Shown: one piece after another, positions 11,488 through 21,860 of the stretch | How positions within the stretch are numbered: position 1 is the first letter of the stretch | Layout of the letters: each line of letters begins with the position of its first letter | Source of the DNA: Datnioides undecimradiatus | Lineage: Eukaryota > Chordata > Actinopteri > Lobotiformes > Datnioididae | Length of the DNA stretch: 64,000 nt | Direction of reading: 5' to 3' | Assembly (NCBI GenBank): GCA_008933995.1 | Contig: WARS01000110.1 | Coordinates: forward strand, 2,873,001 to 2,937,000 | The notes under the pieces: generated by a model | What the model was told of the DNA's origin: nothing | Seen by the model: the letters and a program-made list of their open reading frames with translations, nothing else | Database searches by the model: none | Translations under genes and position numbers: made by a program

Positions 11488-12024
11488 GTGGGTAAAATTG
11501 GACACCTACCAATATGGTTGCAAATTTTGTGCATTTTCCTTAAAAGGTTGTAAACAAGAACAATCTCTTAATAATTAATAAGAAAACAAAACATTATTCT
11601 CGGTTTAATTTTTTTTTAAAAAACAATTTATGCGGCACATTAGTAATGTGAAACATTAATTCTGCTGCATTCATGAGCACAAACAACTTAAACAAATAAT
11701 AAAACAATAAGGCTCTCACTTGAAAGAACTGCTCACGTCCACCTGTCCTTATTCAGCAAATAGGGCTGCCAAACAAAATAATGTCACATGTGGTGCCGTT
11801 TCTGCCATTTTTGGACTAATAAGGCAGAGCAAACCAAACCTTTGCCCTCCAGAGAAATGGTACAAAACATACATTATTGGTTCATGAATTTTTAACGGGC
11901 TAAATTCTTAATGGCAATTAATAGATTAATAATTATTCACATATATATAACATCCCTATCATCCATGTTTGCTGTCTGTCCCTATCATAGTCATGGTGGG
12001 CTTTGTTGTTGTTGTATCTTACAG

Positions 12025-12338
12025 GTTGAGTCCTGCAGAAGTTGCATTCCTAAGGGAATACTGTACCACCATGAAACCACTGGTGAAAGCTTCAAACATC
12101 CTCCAGTCTGAGTCCACTTCCTTCATGGGATGGCTGCTGCCAGTAATCCAACAGCTACTATCCAAACTTGGCAGGCTGGAGACATCAAGCAAGATATGCG
12201 TGCCACTCAGAGCCCTGCAAAATGGCCTTCAAAAGCGTTTTGGAGCGATGATGGAGGATCCAGAGTTGGCTGCAGCTGCAGTCCTCTTACCAAAGTTCAA
12301 GACTTCCTGGACTGACAGAGCAGATGTAATAGAGGCTG
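12025..12338 (+). pseudogene. Tol2-like transposase internal exon
   Basis: Acceptor TCTTACAG ends at 12024 and donor G|GTAAGG begins at 12339. The open frame reads LSPAEVAFLREYCTTMKPL, WLLPVIQQLLSKL and DPELAAAAVLLPKFKTSW, a well-conserved stretch of hAT-Ac transposases. The intron before it (11488-12024) is AT-rich and carries no recognisable insert. Confidence 0.85.
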
Positions 12339-12589
12339 GTAAGGCCACATTTTTTCAAAGGTTCATATGATCCCATTTCTGTATATTGTTATGTTTGAAC
12401 ACATGTATAAGTGAGTATACTTAATAACATCTCAGTCATGGCTCACCTAATAGGTTGTCAGTTATTGTACCTGGTCTGTCTTTAATACCAAAGAATCATT
12501 TTTGTGAATTAGCTGATTTAAGTTTCTGTGTTCAGGAATATTCACTGAAATTTAAATAACAAAATTGTGTTATCTACTTGCAATTACAG

Positions 12590-12935
12590 CCTTGACATAC
12601 ATCTTGAAATGACGGAGCATGAGAGTGAGGATCAGCAAAGAGAGTCATCTGATGAAGATGATTTCTTCTCCAGACCAATCTCCAGAAGGCTGCAAAGTCC
12701 AGTTAAGCTTGATGGTTATCTTGCTTGTGCAACAGACACCATGGAGCTGCTGCACTCCTTCTCAGCCATTAAGAAGCTCTCCCTCAAGCTGAACATGGCT
12801 CTGCCTGCCTCTGCTGCATGTGAACGACTTTTTAGCTGTGCTGGTCTACTCTTCACAGCCAAACAAAGCCGAATAGACTCTGTTAACTTAGAAAACCAGC
12901 TCCTTCTGAAATTGAACAAAAGGTTCAGAAAGTGA
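12590..12935 (+). pseudogene. Tol2-like transposase last exon with hAT dimerisation domain
   Basis: Acceptor CAATTACAG ends at 12589. After a few codons the frame must shift once to enter the main frame, which reads DEDDFFSRP and then the hAT C-terminal dimerisation signature LPASAACERLFSCAGLLF...NLENQLLLKLN, with a stop at 12933-12935. This domain is intact by eye. The exon encodes the end of the same transposase as the segments at 8972, 10434 and 12025. Confidence 0.87.
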
Positions 12936-13359
12936 AGTGTGACAGAAATGCTTCTGTGTCTAAGAGTTTAAGACTCTTACCTGCCTGTTGTTCACAGTCT
13001 ACTGGAAAAAGTTTAAACTTTTCTATGCAGGTGCAAAAACATTTTTGTCATTCTTTTAACAAACAAAATTCCTGCTTTATGTCTACATTTGTTTACAAAA
13101 CAAATTGCCATAGTGTTTCTATACTTTATTGTTCGTCTGAGAAATGTGCTTTGAACGTAGATATTTCAAAAGGTAAATCGAATCAAATTCCTGCTATTGA
13201 CGATGCAATAAAACATCCGTCGGTTAAAAAGTAATTAATACTCTGAGTAGTTTTTGAGAAGAGTACTTTGTACTTTTACTTAAGTATTTTTTTAACACCA
13301 GTACTTTTACTTGTAATTGAGTACAATTTAAGCAATGTAACAGTACTAGTACTTGAGTA

Positions 13360-13395
13360 CAAATTTTCAGTACTCTTTCCACCTCTGTTGAAAAG
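13360..13395. repeat. right hAT end with target duplication
   Basis: GTACTCTTTCCACCTCTG ends at 13387 and TTGAAAAG follows at 13388-13395, identical to the left duplication. Confidence 0.9.
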
Positions 13396-13944
13396 AATAC
13401 CTTGTTGGTGACTTGATAGTTCAGTTTCTATCTGTATTAAACCAAATCTTAAATAACTTGTTACAGTTTATATGGAATTTGTTCAGACTTTTTAAATCTA
13501 ATGTATGTCCTCATCTTGCATTTTATTAGGAACACCTCTGCAATTTAATGCAATCCAATACAACAACTCTGCCATACACTCTACTCTTTTGAAGGTTATA
13601 CATTTTCAGTGTTTGATGATATTCTCAGGAAGGTGATAATTCTACTTCATATCTATTACTGAGGCTGTAGTGGGTGATAGCAGTATACGGGACTGGACTA
13701 CACAAGTGGGCAAAATATTAGGAGCACATGATGACATAGTGTAAACAAAAACTGAAAATGTTTAAGCTTAAGTAATGTAAAAAATAATGGCAGATATTGG
13801 ATTGCATTAAATAGCATTAATATGTTCCCACTAAAGTGGTGAGCATGTTTAAATACTATTTTCATTAAATAACAAAGCAAAAATGAAAAAAAAATTCTGC
13901 TTGTATATTAATAGTTTTGTCCTTTCTTTCTCTGCTATGAACAG
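13396..13944. other. AT-rich spacer after the hAT
   Basis: No recognisable repeat or coding sequence. A pyrimidine-rich run (tttgtcctttctttctctg) precedes the candidate exon that begins at 13945. Confidence 0.5.
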
Positions 13945-14064
13945 GATTCCAGTGTTGCAGCTGTTCAGAGACACTTTGAACAAATTATTCCTGGCATTTA
14001 CAGCATCACTGTTAAAGGAGGTGATGCCACTATTCCTCCAGCCGATGTTGAAGTAGTGATTAAG
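13945..14064 (+). CDS. candidate host exon, product unknown
   Basis: A 120-bp open segment lies between a good acceptor (pyrimidine tract then ACAG, 13941-13944) and a GT at 14065-14066. It is exactly 40 codons with both edges in phase 0. The translation begins DSSVAAVQRHFEQIIPG and contains YSITVKGGDATIPPADVEVV, which has normal protein composition. I do not recognise the family. Against it: the donor (AAG|GTTTTT) is weak and no adjoining exon is visible. If real, the hAT at 8601-13387 inserted in the intron just upstream. Confidence 0.4.
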
Positions 14065-14184
14065 GTTTTTTTTCTATCTTACTTTAGCTTCTTCTGCATG
14101 TCCTTAGTTTTTATATTTTTATATTTTTACATTGCACGCAGCACCATAATGTTGCCAAATGGAAGGATGGTTTATTATCTGCAA

Positions 14185-14356
14185 GTAATGATTGTTTTCA
14201 TCATTGATTATCTGTCAACTATTTTTTTCTATTAATTGATTAGTCATTTGGGATTTGGGAAACTGATTGACATATTTGACCATTTTCTGCCATTGTATAC
14301 ACCAACGTGAAACCTAAAGTGTCTTATTTTGTCTCGGCCAACCCAAACATATTTAA
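14185..14356. repeat. dispersed fish repeat, unclassified
   Basis: The wording 'cattgattatctgtcaac', 'ttaattgattagtcatttgg' and 'gtgtcttattttgtctcgg' matches a very common degenerate repeat of fish introns, recalled by pattern only. It is non-coding. Confidence 0.5.
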
Positions 14357-14360
14357 TTAA

Positions 14361-15110
14361 AGGGGACATATTATAGCAGCTGAAAGCTGTTTTAAGCAGG
14401 TCCTGGATGTCTTAAAGACAAGCTTTTGAAATTTTTTGGAAAAAAAAACAAACAAAAAAAAAACAAAACTCTGCAGGGTCTGCAGTCTCCCATTCTCTAC
14501 CTTCATTATCTATGCGCAGTTCTGAGTGGGCGGGGAGGCTATGATAATGAGGCACTGCACTGACTGGCTGCCTGCATGACGTAGAGGGGGAGGGGGGTGG
14601 GTGCAGAGTGGTGCAGGACCGGTATCCAACATGGCTACCGCTCCTGACAAATAGCCCACGGCTGTACGCTATAGCTACGACCCAGAAACTGACTGCAAAC
14701 AGCAGGAGGAAACGGTTGAAAAGATTAAAAAAAAACAAAACGCAACCACGGTTGTCTTCTGGGGCTGGGACAGAATATAGGCATTTGTGCTGGTTTTTAC
14801 AACCAACAACATAGCAATTTGCATGTCTGGCTCTGACCGATGACATTGCGACACACTGCTTGCTTACCACTGGAAACAGCGAACTTCACCTACTTCATCT
14901 CTTGTCAGTGGTTTCACTCAGAGGAGGACGGCCTATGTAAATCACTGAATCTGAACAGCCTGTAGGAGCCCCATTTTACCAGTGGGTGGGCTGTAGAGAG
15001 GATGCAGGACTTGTCTGCCTTCTTCATTCTCTGAGTTGGTAGGTTGGGGAGGGGGGGTAATTTGAATATGTATTATTTATCAACTACAAATAGGATCTAG
15101 GTTAAAAGGA
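14361..15110 (-). mobile_element. THAP-bearing DNA transposon derivative with TTAA site (Kolobok/P-like), copy 1
   Basis: TTAA at 14357-14360 is followed by AGGGGACATATTATA, a terminal sequence typical of TTAA-targeting Kolobok elements. On the minus strand, 14859-14740 encodes MSSVRARHANCYVVGCKNQHKCLYSVP, the beginning of a THAP-type zinc finger (C-x-x-x-x-C), then breaks off. A second copy lies at 51120-51557. The right end is not clear here; I place it near 15110 at the last shared wording. The family name is inference from the TTAA site, the end sequence and the THAP start. Confidence 0.6.
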
Positions 15111-15359
15111 CAAATTTAAAATGTGTTGCCTGTAAATGTATTTTTTAAGTCCATATAACATAACTAGCTTAATTTGGATGAGCTAAAATTATTTTGTTGA
15201 TCAGAAGTAATTTTTTTTAGTTGGTTCAATTCAAAATCACTGTCACTATAATAGAAGTTTATTAAGTTAGAAGACCAAAACATTTTTGCTTTTAATTAAC
15301 CTAATACAATTACGTGGAACCTGTTGACAAAATAAATGTAATTAAAGTCAATTAAAGTT

Positions 15360-15605
15360 TAATTAAAGTACGATCTAAACAATAACACAAAATCACTCTC
15401 ACAAGGAAAAATGTAACTTGAGGAATAAACAAATTAACAAAGGAATGCAAGAAACAATAAGTCAAAAACAAGGAAGCGATACTTAACATAACATGAGGTG
15501 ACATGGACCTGACGCTAGCTGTCAACGTAACAAACAAGACAAACTGGCACAAGACAAGGGGAGACGCTGACTTATATACACAGGAGGATAAGGATCATGT
15601 TATGT
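15360..15605 (-). repeat. gypsy LTR fragment
   Basis: It shares 'gatctaaacaa', 'aaatcactctcacaagga', 'aactggcacaagacaaggg' and 'acttatatacaca' with the LTR at 2012-2477, in the same orientation. Both ends are missing or diverged. Confidence 0.7.
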
Positions 15606-16929
15606 GCAAATATTCCTGTAGGTTATTGAAAACTTGTTTGATTTTTTTTTTTGTATTTATGTTATTCATCACAGTCACAACCTATCTACCTCTGTCCATT
15701 TCAGGCACTTCAAATGTAACATAGAGACTGACAGATTTGTTCATGTGTTTGGTCAAATTAAATTCAGACAAATTAATGCCAGTAATATAAATTTGATGAA
15801 AATGAGACATGTTGAAACAACGAAGCTGAAATTGTTACATATTACACATGCACCACAGCCACTGAAAAAGGAAAAGTTTGAAGAGTGGGAGTGGAACATT
15901 ACAGGGACATTTTATATTATGTGCTCTTGAATTTTTGCCATGTAAGTTGCCATTATTGATATTAAAGGTAAGTAATTATCACTAGTTTTCCTTAACATAG
16001 AGACACATGAGGTCTTAGAGTAGCTTTTTTGTGCATGTAAAGCTCCTGGTATTGAACCACTTTGTAGAAAAATTAACCACAACAAATAGTGTAAAACAAT
16101 TTCACAGCTCAGCAGCAATAGCTTTTGGTGTGGAACATGTATTTGGGTTGTCAACAGGATAGGAGCTCTGCTACGAGATACACACAGCGGTGTTTGTGTG
16201 GCTGCAGGGCTGCCAGGATGTAGCTGAATCCCAGATAAATCGTGTCTCTAGACAGTTGCTGTTAGGTGTTTGCATCTCAGAGTTGCAAGATATAGTGCAA
16301 CACCAGACCAATGCAATGCATTTATTGCCAAAGGAATGTGTATGTATAACCGCATCCATTAACTGGTGTCTGAGATGGATTAATATCAGCTAAAAGTCAG
16401 GTTTAACAGCTTGAAATCTCCTAACCACTGTTCCAAAAAGCATTTATAGGAGATAGCAAAAGGCTGTGAAAATGCTGTCTATTAATTCTATCAAAAAGGC
16501 TCACCTCTCCTTCCACAGATATATGATATACTGTTAAACATTTTAGGCAAAGATGATACTATGAAAGCTGTGATTTTGTATGTTCTAACATGATGTATTT
16601 TTATTAGAATAAGGATAAATGGTTGTGTAAAGTAACAAGTACTATTTCCTGTCTCTCTAACATATTTAGACCTTTTACAATTACAACTAACATCTAATTA
16701 GGTGGAATATTGCATTTTGTTACTCTGCTCCGTGGTGCTCTCCATTAAAGTTGACCAACACTCCTCACATTTTAGTGTATTCAATTATAGATATTGTAAC
16801 ACAGCTTTTCAAAAATACATGGTGAGTTTTTACATTTTGTCATATTATTTATCTCTTAAAAATTTATACTGTTTTAAACAACATTTGACTACTGCATTTT
16901 TTAATTATTTTTTCCAGTGACGTGGCATA
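15606..16929. other. AT-rich stretch, no gene seen
   Basis: Open frames up to 98 codons, all without recognisable motifs or plausible splice context. Probably intron or intergenic host DNA. Confidence 0.5.
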
Positions 16930-17225
16930 TGTGGCAGTGAGATCCGGGCACTAGAGGAAAAAGCTGACACTAGGCTTGTTCGAAATAAGCCAGGCCTGCG
17001 CAGAATCGATCACCAACGATCGCCACACAATGCATTAGATTTCTGTCCGACTTGAGCCCGACTTGCTCTGACGTCATAAACAAATGGACAGCGATAATCT
17101 TGGGAGATCTCTTGGTGCCGCAGTTGCTCTTCCCCGACTGCAAAACCCAGGGCATGATGGGAAACACTTGGCTCTCGCCTGATTAAAGAGCTGATTGGCT
17201 CTTAGTTTGGCTGTCACACGAAAAT
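16930..17225. repeat. GC-richer repeat-like island, unclassified
   Basis: This block is clearly richer in G+C than its surroundings and has wording (cttgttcgaaataagccagg, gatgggaaacact) that resembles ends of small fish DNA transposons. I could not find terminal repeats or a target duplication, so it is only a suspicion. Confidence 0.3.
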
Positions 17226-17332
17226 TTTTGCAGGAATTTGTAATTTTTCACCTAATTTCAATAGTTTAGATTGCAAATTATTATTCCTATGTTGTGAATG
17301 AAGGTTTAATCTGTCAACGAACATATCCTGAA

Positions 17333-17441
17333 CTATTATTATTATTATTATTAGTAGTAGTAGTAGTAGTAGTAGTAGCAGTAGTAGTGGTGATAAAGTT
17401 TACTTATAAAAGCACTTGAAAATACAGAATGCACAGACATG

Positions 17442-17487
<46 letters not shown>
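17333..17487. repeat. microsatellites: (ATT)n/(AGT)n and (CA)n
   Basis: A compound ATT then AGT/GTA array covers 17333-17390. A pure (CA) array covers 17443-17487 (about 22 units). Confidence 0.95.
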
Positions 17488-17489
<2 letters not shown>

Positions 17490-18011
17490 CTACATATATA
17501 ATTATAATGAGGCCTGCAGCATTAATCAGCCAGAGAAATTCCTGATATATAACTGTTGTGAAGGGACTGAGAGCAGGATAACATTTGTTTTAAGTCTCTT
17601 AATATCTTTGACTAAAATAAAATTATGATGTCGTTGTTGTTTTCTTCTGGAGACTCTGTAAACTGCGTGAGAACATTTCGACTGTTGATTCAGTTCCTCT
17701 GTTTCTTTGGTTTAAGGTCCTATGATATTAAAATGACCATGCTGTGGTCTGCAGGTCAAGGTGTATCACAAAGACCATTATAAATCTCAGTATACATCTA
17801 TGGTGCAGGTGGGGGAAAACTGTCCGACTCGACTGCAGCTGCAGGAAAGAAACAGAGAGGGGAGGAAGAAGGAGAGGAGACACAGCTGGCGGGCTCAAGG
17901 GACTGGTGGAAACAGGCTTGAGTAGTGACACATGGAACGTGGATCTTTAAGGTGGGAGGCAGTGGGATCAATCTTATATGGTTCAATTTTCAGGACTCTA
18001 AAGTGGAAAAT
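17488..18011. other. spacer, no gene seen
   Basis: No coding or repeat similarity that I can support before the gypsy fragment begins. Confidence 0.5.
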
Positions 18012-19122
18012 CTAGAGACGATAGCCAGACCTCTTGCCCTGGGCAGTAGTCAGGAACAGGAGTGCAATGACAGTCCGGCAGTCTCTGATTCCGTGCAGCC
18101 ATGTGTGATAAAGCTGACGGCACTGCCACATCTGTCTCCTGGGTAGGGAATGGGGGGGTTGAAAACCATTGCAGACCACAAAATGAGACATGTCTGTGGC
18201 AGAGCTGATGAGGGAGTTGTGGGCGTACTCAGGGAAGGTTAGGTGGACCAGGAAGCTAGGTGTCGAGCAATAACACCTAGAGAATCGGTCAACAATTGTC
18301 AGAATAGTGGTATTACTTTCAGAAGGGGGTAATCCAGTAACAAAATCCATTGCAATGTGGGACCAAGGCCAATGCCTTACTACGGGCACAGACAGAGCAG
18401 GCAGAAACAAACTCCAGACAAAATTGAGGGCCACAAGAAATGCCGTTTCAGGAGAGTCAAGGTTCTGTGAAAACCAGGATAACATGCCACTTTGGAAGAG
18501 TGCCCCTACTGGAGACCTGGCACTCAGAGGAACAAACAACAGATCTGGTGGACAATTCTCAGGAAATGGATGGTTCTCTTGAGCCTTCTGTACGACCCTC
18601 TTAATTTCTCAACTAGCTGCTGCCAGCACACAAGATGAGGGCAGAATACTGACGTGAAAGTGCATCTGGCTTAATGTTCCTGGAGCCTGTTCTATAAGTA
18701 AGGGAGAAGTTGAACCGTCCCAGGAACAAAGCCCACCGAGCCTGGCGTGAATTGAGGCAGCAGGTGGAACAGAAACACTGCAGGAGCATTAGTAAGACTG
18801 AAGGGCATTACCAAATACTCAAAATGTCCTAATGGGGTGTTGAATGCTGTCTTCCATTCGTCTCCCTCTCTGATTCTGACCAGGTGATATGCATTACATA
18901 GGTCCAACTTGGAGAAGATAGCAACTTCGTGCAGAGGGGAAAAGCAGAGTCAATTAGAGGCAATGGATATTTATTCTTGACAGTTATATCATTTAATCCC
19001 CTAAAGTGAATACAGGGACCATAGTGTCTTGTCTTTTTTTTTTTTTTGATGAAGAAAAACCCTGCACTCACTGGAGAAGAGGAAGGTCTGATGAGCCATG
19101 CTGCTAAAGATTCAGTGATGTA
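18012..19122 (-). mobile_element. pol: internally deleted gypsy pol fragment
   Basis: Minus-strand order is RT (19122-18740) then integrase (18539-18012). RT wording is [21 protein letters not shown], then after a frameshift [23 protein letters not shown] and [15 protein letters not shown], where it stops matching, so the YxDD box and RNase H are gone. The integrase part has a frameshifted HHCC finger region, then [19 protein letters not shown] (first catalytic Asp), and jumps after TIVDRFSR to FPEYAHNSL; the second Asp and the Glu are deleted. The right edge is cut by the Tc1 inserted at a TA at 19121-19122. It is a relative of the copy at 1-2011. Confidence 0.85.
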
Positions 19123-19259
19123 CAGTGCCTGTCAAAAGTTTGGAAACGCTCTGTTTAAGAGACACAAGCATTTTCTTATTGGTTATATGCATCTAACTTT
19201 ATTATTTGACAACAGAAATATATTTTTTGACTAATAATATACATAAGTGTACAGAAACT

Positions 19260-20273
19260 AGTTAATCAAAAAAGCCTCCTTTAGCAGCTATAACAGCTTT
19301 ACACACTCTTGGCATCCAGCCAGTTAATTTACCTGTCCCATACTTGTTGTATAGTTTGCCAAAGGTGTTCTTCACTTGTTGGATGTTTCTTTCTGACCTT
19401 GCGATCCAGTTAATCCCACAGGAGTTCAATGGGATTTTAGTCTGGTGACTGGGATGGCCATTCCATAATGTTTAACACCCCACCTGACTGTTTGTTCTCT
19501 AAGTATCATTTACAAAGCCTGGAAGTATGCTTTGGATCATTGTCTTGTAGCACAGTAAAGTTTCTTTCAATTATCCACAGCCCAGATGGAATGGCATGGT
19601 GTTGAAGTATGGAATGGTAACCCTGTTGGTTCAGAATTCCCTTCACCCGGAATAAGTCTCCAACCTTCCCTGCTCCAAAACAACCCCAAATCATTACATT
19701 TCCTCCTCCATGTTTTACGGTGGGTGTGAGACAGCATGATGACATCCTTTCTCCTCTTCTTCTTCTGACATAACTTCTTCTGTTACAGCCACATATCTCA
19801 AATTTGGACTCATCTGTCCACAAAACTTTCTTCCAGTCATTCATTGTCTAATTCGTGTGTGTTATTGCCCACTTTAGTCACTTTGGCCTATTTGTGGCCT
19901 TCAGGAGTGGTTTCTTGCAGGAAATTCTTCCCATCAGTCCAGCACTTCTGAGCCTCCTAGCAAAAGTGGATGTTGACACTGGTGCATCATGTGTGTCATT
20001 GGGCAGCACAGTAAGCTGAGGACTGGTTAGGTGTCTGTTGCAAAGGCTGGACACCCTGATGTACTTGTCATTTTGTGGAGTGGTGCATTTTGGTCTTCCA
20101 CCTCTTTTCCTGTCCTCGTTGGATCCAGTACTGTTTTTTCTCTGTAGGCAATAGTAAACCCCTTTTAATGAGATCTTCAGTTTCTTTGCTATAGCCTGCA
20201 AGGAATAGCCGTCTCCTCTCAAAACAATAACAGACTGGCGTTTTTCAATGGAGATTTGGTTCTTCCTTGCCAT
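19260..20273 (-). pseudogene. Tc1 transposase, seven or so nonsense codons
   Basis: The protein starts MARKNQISIEKRQSVIVLRGDG (split for length: the helix-turn-helix continues YSLQAIAKKLKIS), contains GGRPKCT, and reads KKVLWTDESKFEI with the first catalytic Asp and LQDNDPKHTS with the second. The WPSQSPD...NPIELLW region with the third acidic residue follows near 19430. The frame is continuous; stops interrupt it near 19867, 19849, 19504, 19440 and at several points downstream. Some of these (CGA to TGA, TGG to TAG) are what decay of methylated CpG or simple transition gives. It cannot work. Confidence 0.88.
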
Positions 20274-20540
20274 TTTGGTAAATTCAAATGCTGAACAAGA
20301 TGTGCAAATGCCTTTTATACTAACCTGAAACCATGCTCAACTATCAAACCTTTATTTATGTGCCAGTGCATCCAGTCATGATCTGAAGGGTATTTAACCC
20401 GTGTATACTTTAAGTCTTCCAAACCTGTTGTACACAGAAAGCTGGCATACATGCAAGAGCATCCAAAATGTACTGTTATGGCTTATGTTGACATTTTGAT
20501 GAGACTCAGCTTGTACATTTGGATATTTCTTTGGTGAAAG

Positions 20541-21148
20541 TGTCAAGGATCAGTAAGACGGTCATGTTTTGTGTCTGTATTGTCTCGTGGCCTCCTGTTT
20601 TATTTTGAAAACTAACTTCCCTCTCATTTCAGGTGGCTTGCCCTTCGTCTTGTGTTTCCCGCCAGTCTGATTGTCTTCCCTGCCTTGATTGTTTACACCT
20701 GTTCCCCTCTTCCTCATGTGTATATAAGTCCGCATCTCCCACTGTCTTGTGCCAGTTTGTCGTGTCCGTTTTGTGCCAATAACCAGCGCCTTGATCCTAT
20801 TCTCTGCCTTGTCTTGCCCACGGTTTGTTTGTTAAAAGATTTATTTTGATACTTTGTTTATTTCATGTTTTCCTCAAAAGAGCAATTTTTGTTCAGTATT
20901 TTTTCCTCAATTAAGTGATTTTTTTTTTTTTTTTTAGTTATGTTTTTCCCTCGTTGAAGTGATTTTGAATTTGTTTTTCCCTTGTGCTTTTCTGCCAAGA
21001 AGATTTTATTTTGTTAAGATTTTTTTTCTAGTATTTTTGTATCTGCCTCTGTTGAGTGATTTTGTGTTACTTTGTTCAATAAACCTTTTACTTGTATTTT
21101 CTGCCCTGTGTCGAGTCTTACTATTGGGTTCATGCAACACCCTTGTCA
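20541..21148 (+). mobile_element. solo gypsy LTR with perfect 5-bp target duplication
   Basis: It begins TGTCAAGGATC and ends CACCCTTGTCA; GAAAG occurs immediately on both sides (20536-20540 and 21149-21153). The body matches the LTR at 21368-21860 in inverted orientation, with the TATA-like 'gtgtatataagtccgc', AATAAA-type signal 'caataaacct' near 21079 and a T18 run near 20919. At 608 bp it is the longest LTR copy here. A single LTR with duplications on both sides is the product of recombination between two LTRs of a full element. Confidence 0.92.
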
Positions 21149-21252
21149 GAAAGTATACTTTCTTGCAATGAAATTACCATCTTTGTTGCATATAAACAAT
21201 AGGAACACGCATTAGTTTCTCAAAAAGTGATGACTGGGTGTTTCCAAACTTC

Positions 21253-21367
21253 CAAAATAAGCCAACAGCATAAGTCTGTTTCTTTCAAAAGTCACATCAA
21301 ATGAATCAATGAATTTTCCTATCTTTTTTTTTTATGACTGTAGAATGTTTGTGGGAGAGAGAGCAAT
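21253..21367. other. short spacer between the Tc1 and the next LTR
   Basis: 115 bp with no recognisable origin. Confidence 0.4.
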
Positions 21368-21860
21368 TGACAAGACCTTGTTTTGAACCCAATTGCAAGA
21401 GTCGAAGGCCAACAGGGAGTTTGTAAGCACAATTTATTTCACAAAGTAACAACACAAATACGTCAATAAAAATGACAAGATCTAAACTAACAAAAAAATC
21501 ACTCTTTTGAGGATACACACTCCAGGAATTTACAAAGTAACAAATAAATTAATCAAAACTAGGCAAAGTAACAAATGAATGAATCAAAACTAGGCAAACC
21601 AGGAACAGACAAGACAAGGCAGAAAGCACAAGCCGAAACAGGGTGCTGGTTGTCGGACTTATATACACATGAGGAAATGGGGAACAGGTGAAAACAATTG
21701 GGGCAGGGAAGACAATCAGACTGGCCGGGAAACACAAGAAGAAGGGCAAGCCACCTGAAACGAGAGGGAAGTTAGAGCTTTCAAAATAAAACAGGAAATC
21801 ACAAGCCAATACAGAAACCAAAACAAACTCAAAACTTGACCATCTTACTGAACCGTGACA
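21368..21860 (-). repeat. gypsy LTR (solo or remnant)
   Basis: 493 bp, TGACAAGACCTTG at the left and ACCGTGACA at the right, closely similar to 2012-2477. The flanking 5-mers (gcaat, ctgat) differ, so no target duplication is visible. It abuts integrase of another gypsy family at 21861, truncating it. Confidence 0.82.

Larger units (their letters stand above)
8601..13387 (+). mobile_element. Tol2-like hAT DNA transposon, full length
   Basis: The left end reads CAGGGGTGGAAGTAAC and the right end, inverted, CAGAGGTGGAAAGAGTAC: hAT-type terminal inverted repeats. Both are followed inward by about 150-200 bp rich in TACTTTTACTT and TTGAGTACAATTTA motifs, as in Tol2. The flanks carry the same 8 bp, TTGAAAAG, at 8593-8600 and 13388-13395. 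At 4787 bp it is close to the size of medaka Tol2 (about 4.7 kb), and a multi-exon transposase of the Tol2 (hAT-Ac) type lies inside in the same orientation. It cannot make an intact transposase, but its ends could in principle still be recognised by one supplied in trans. Confidence 0.93.
19123..21252 (-). mobile_element. Tc1-like transposon, itself split by a solo LTR
   Basis: The left inverted repeat reads CAGTGCCTGTCAAAAGTTTGGAAAC from 19123, with TA before it. Near the right end, 21240-21251 (gtttccaaactt) is its complement, but the outermost bases no longer match. Without the LTR (20541-21148) the element is about 1.5 kb, the usual Tc1 size. It inserted into gypsy RT: the flank 'gattcagtgatgta' corresponds to a TA in the intact gypsy copy near 350. 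The expected gypsy continuation is absent on the right side, so a later deletion or rearrangement is likely. Confidence 0.85.

Noticed and set aside
14412..14870. 152-codon minus-strand frame taken as a whole gene
   Set aside because: Only the first 30 or so codons are THAP-like; the rest is repeat and A-rich sequence inside the transposon copy.
17443..17487. Regularly repeated units that might suggest a CRISPR array
   Set aside because: Dinucleotide microsatellites in a eukaryotic sequence; no spacers or cas genes.
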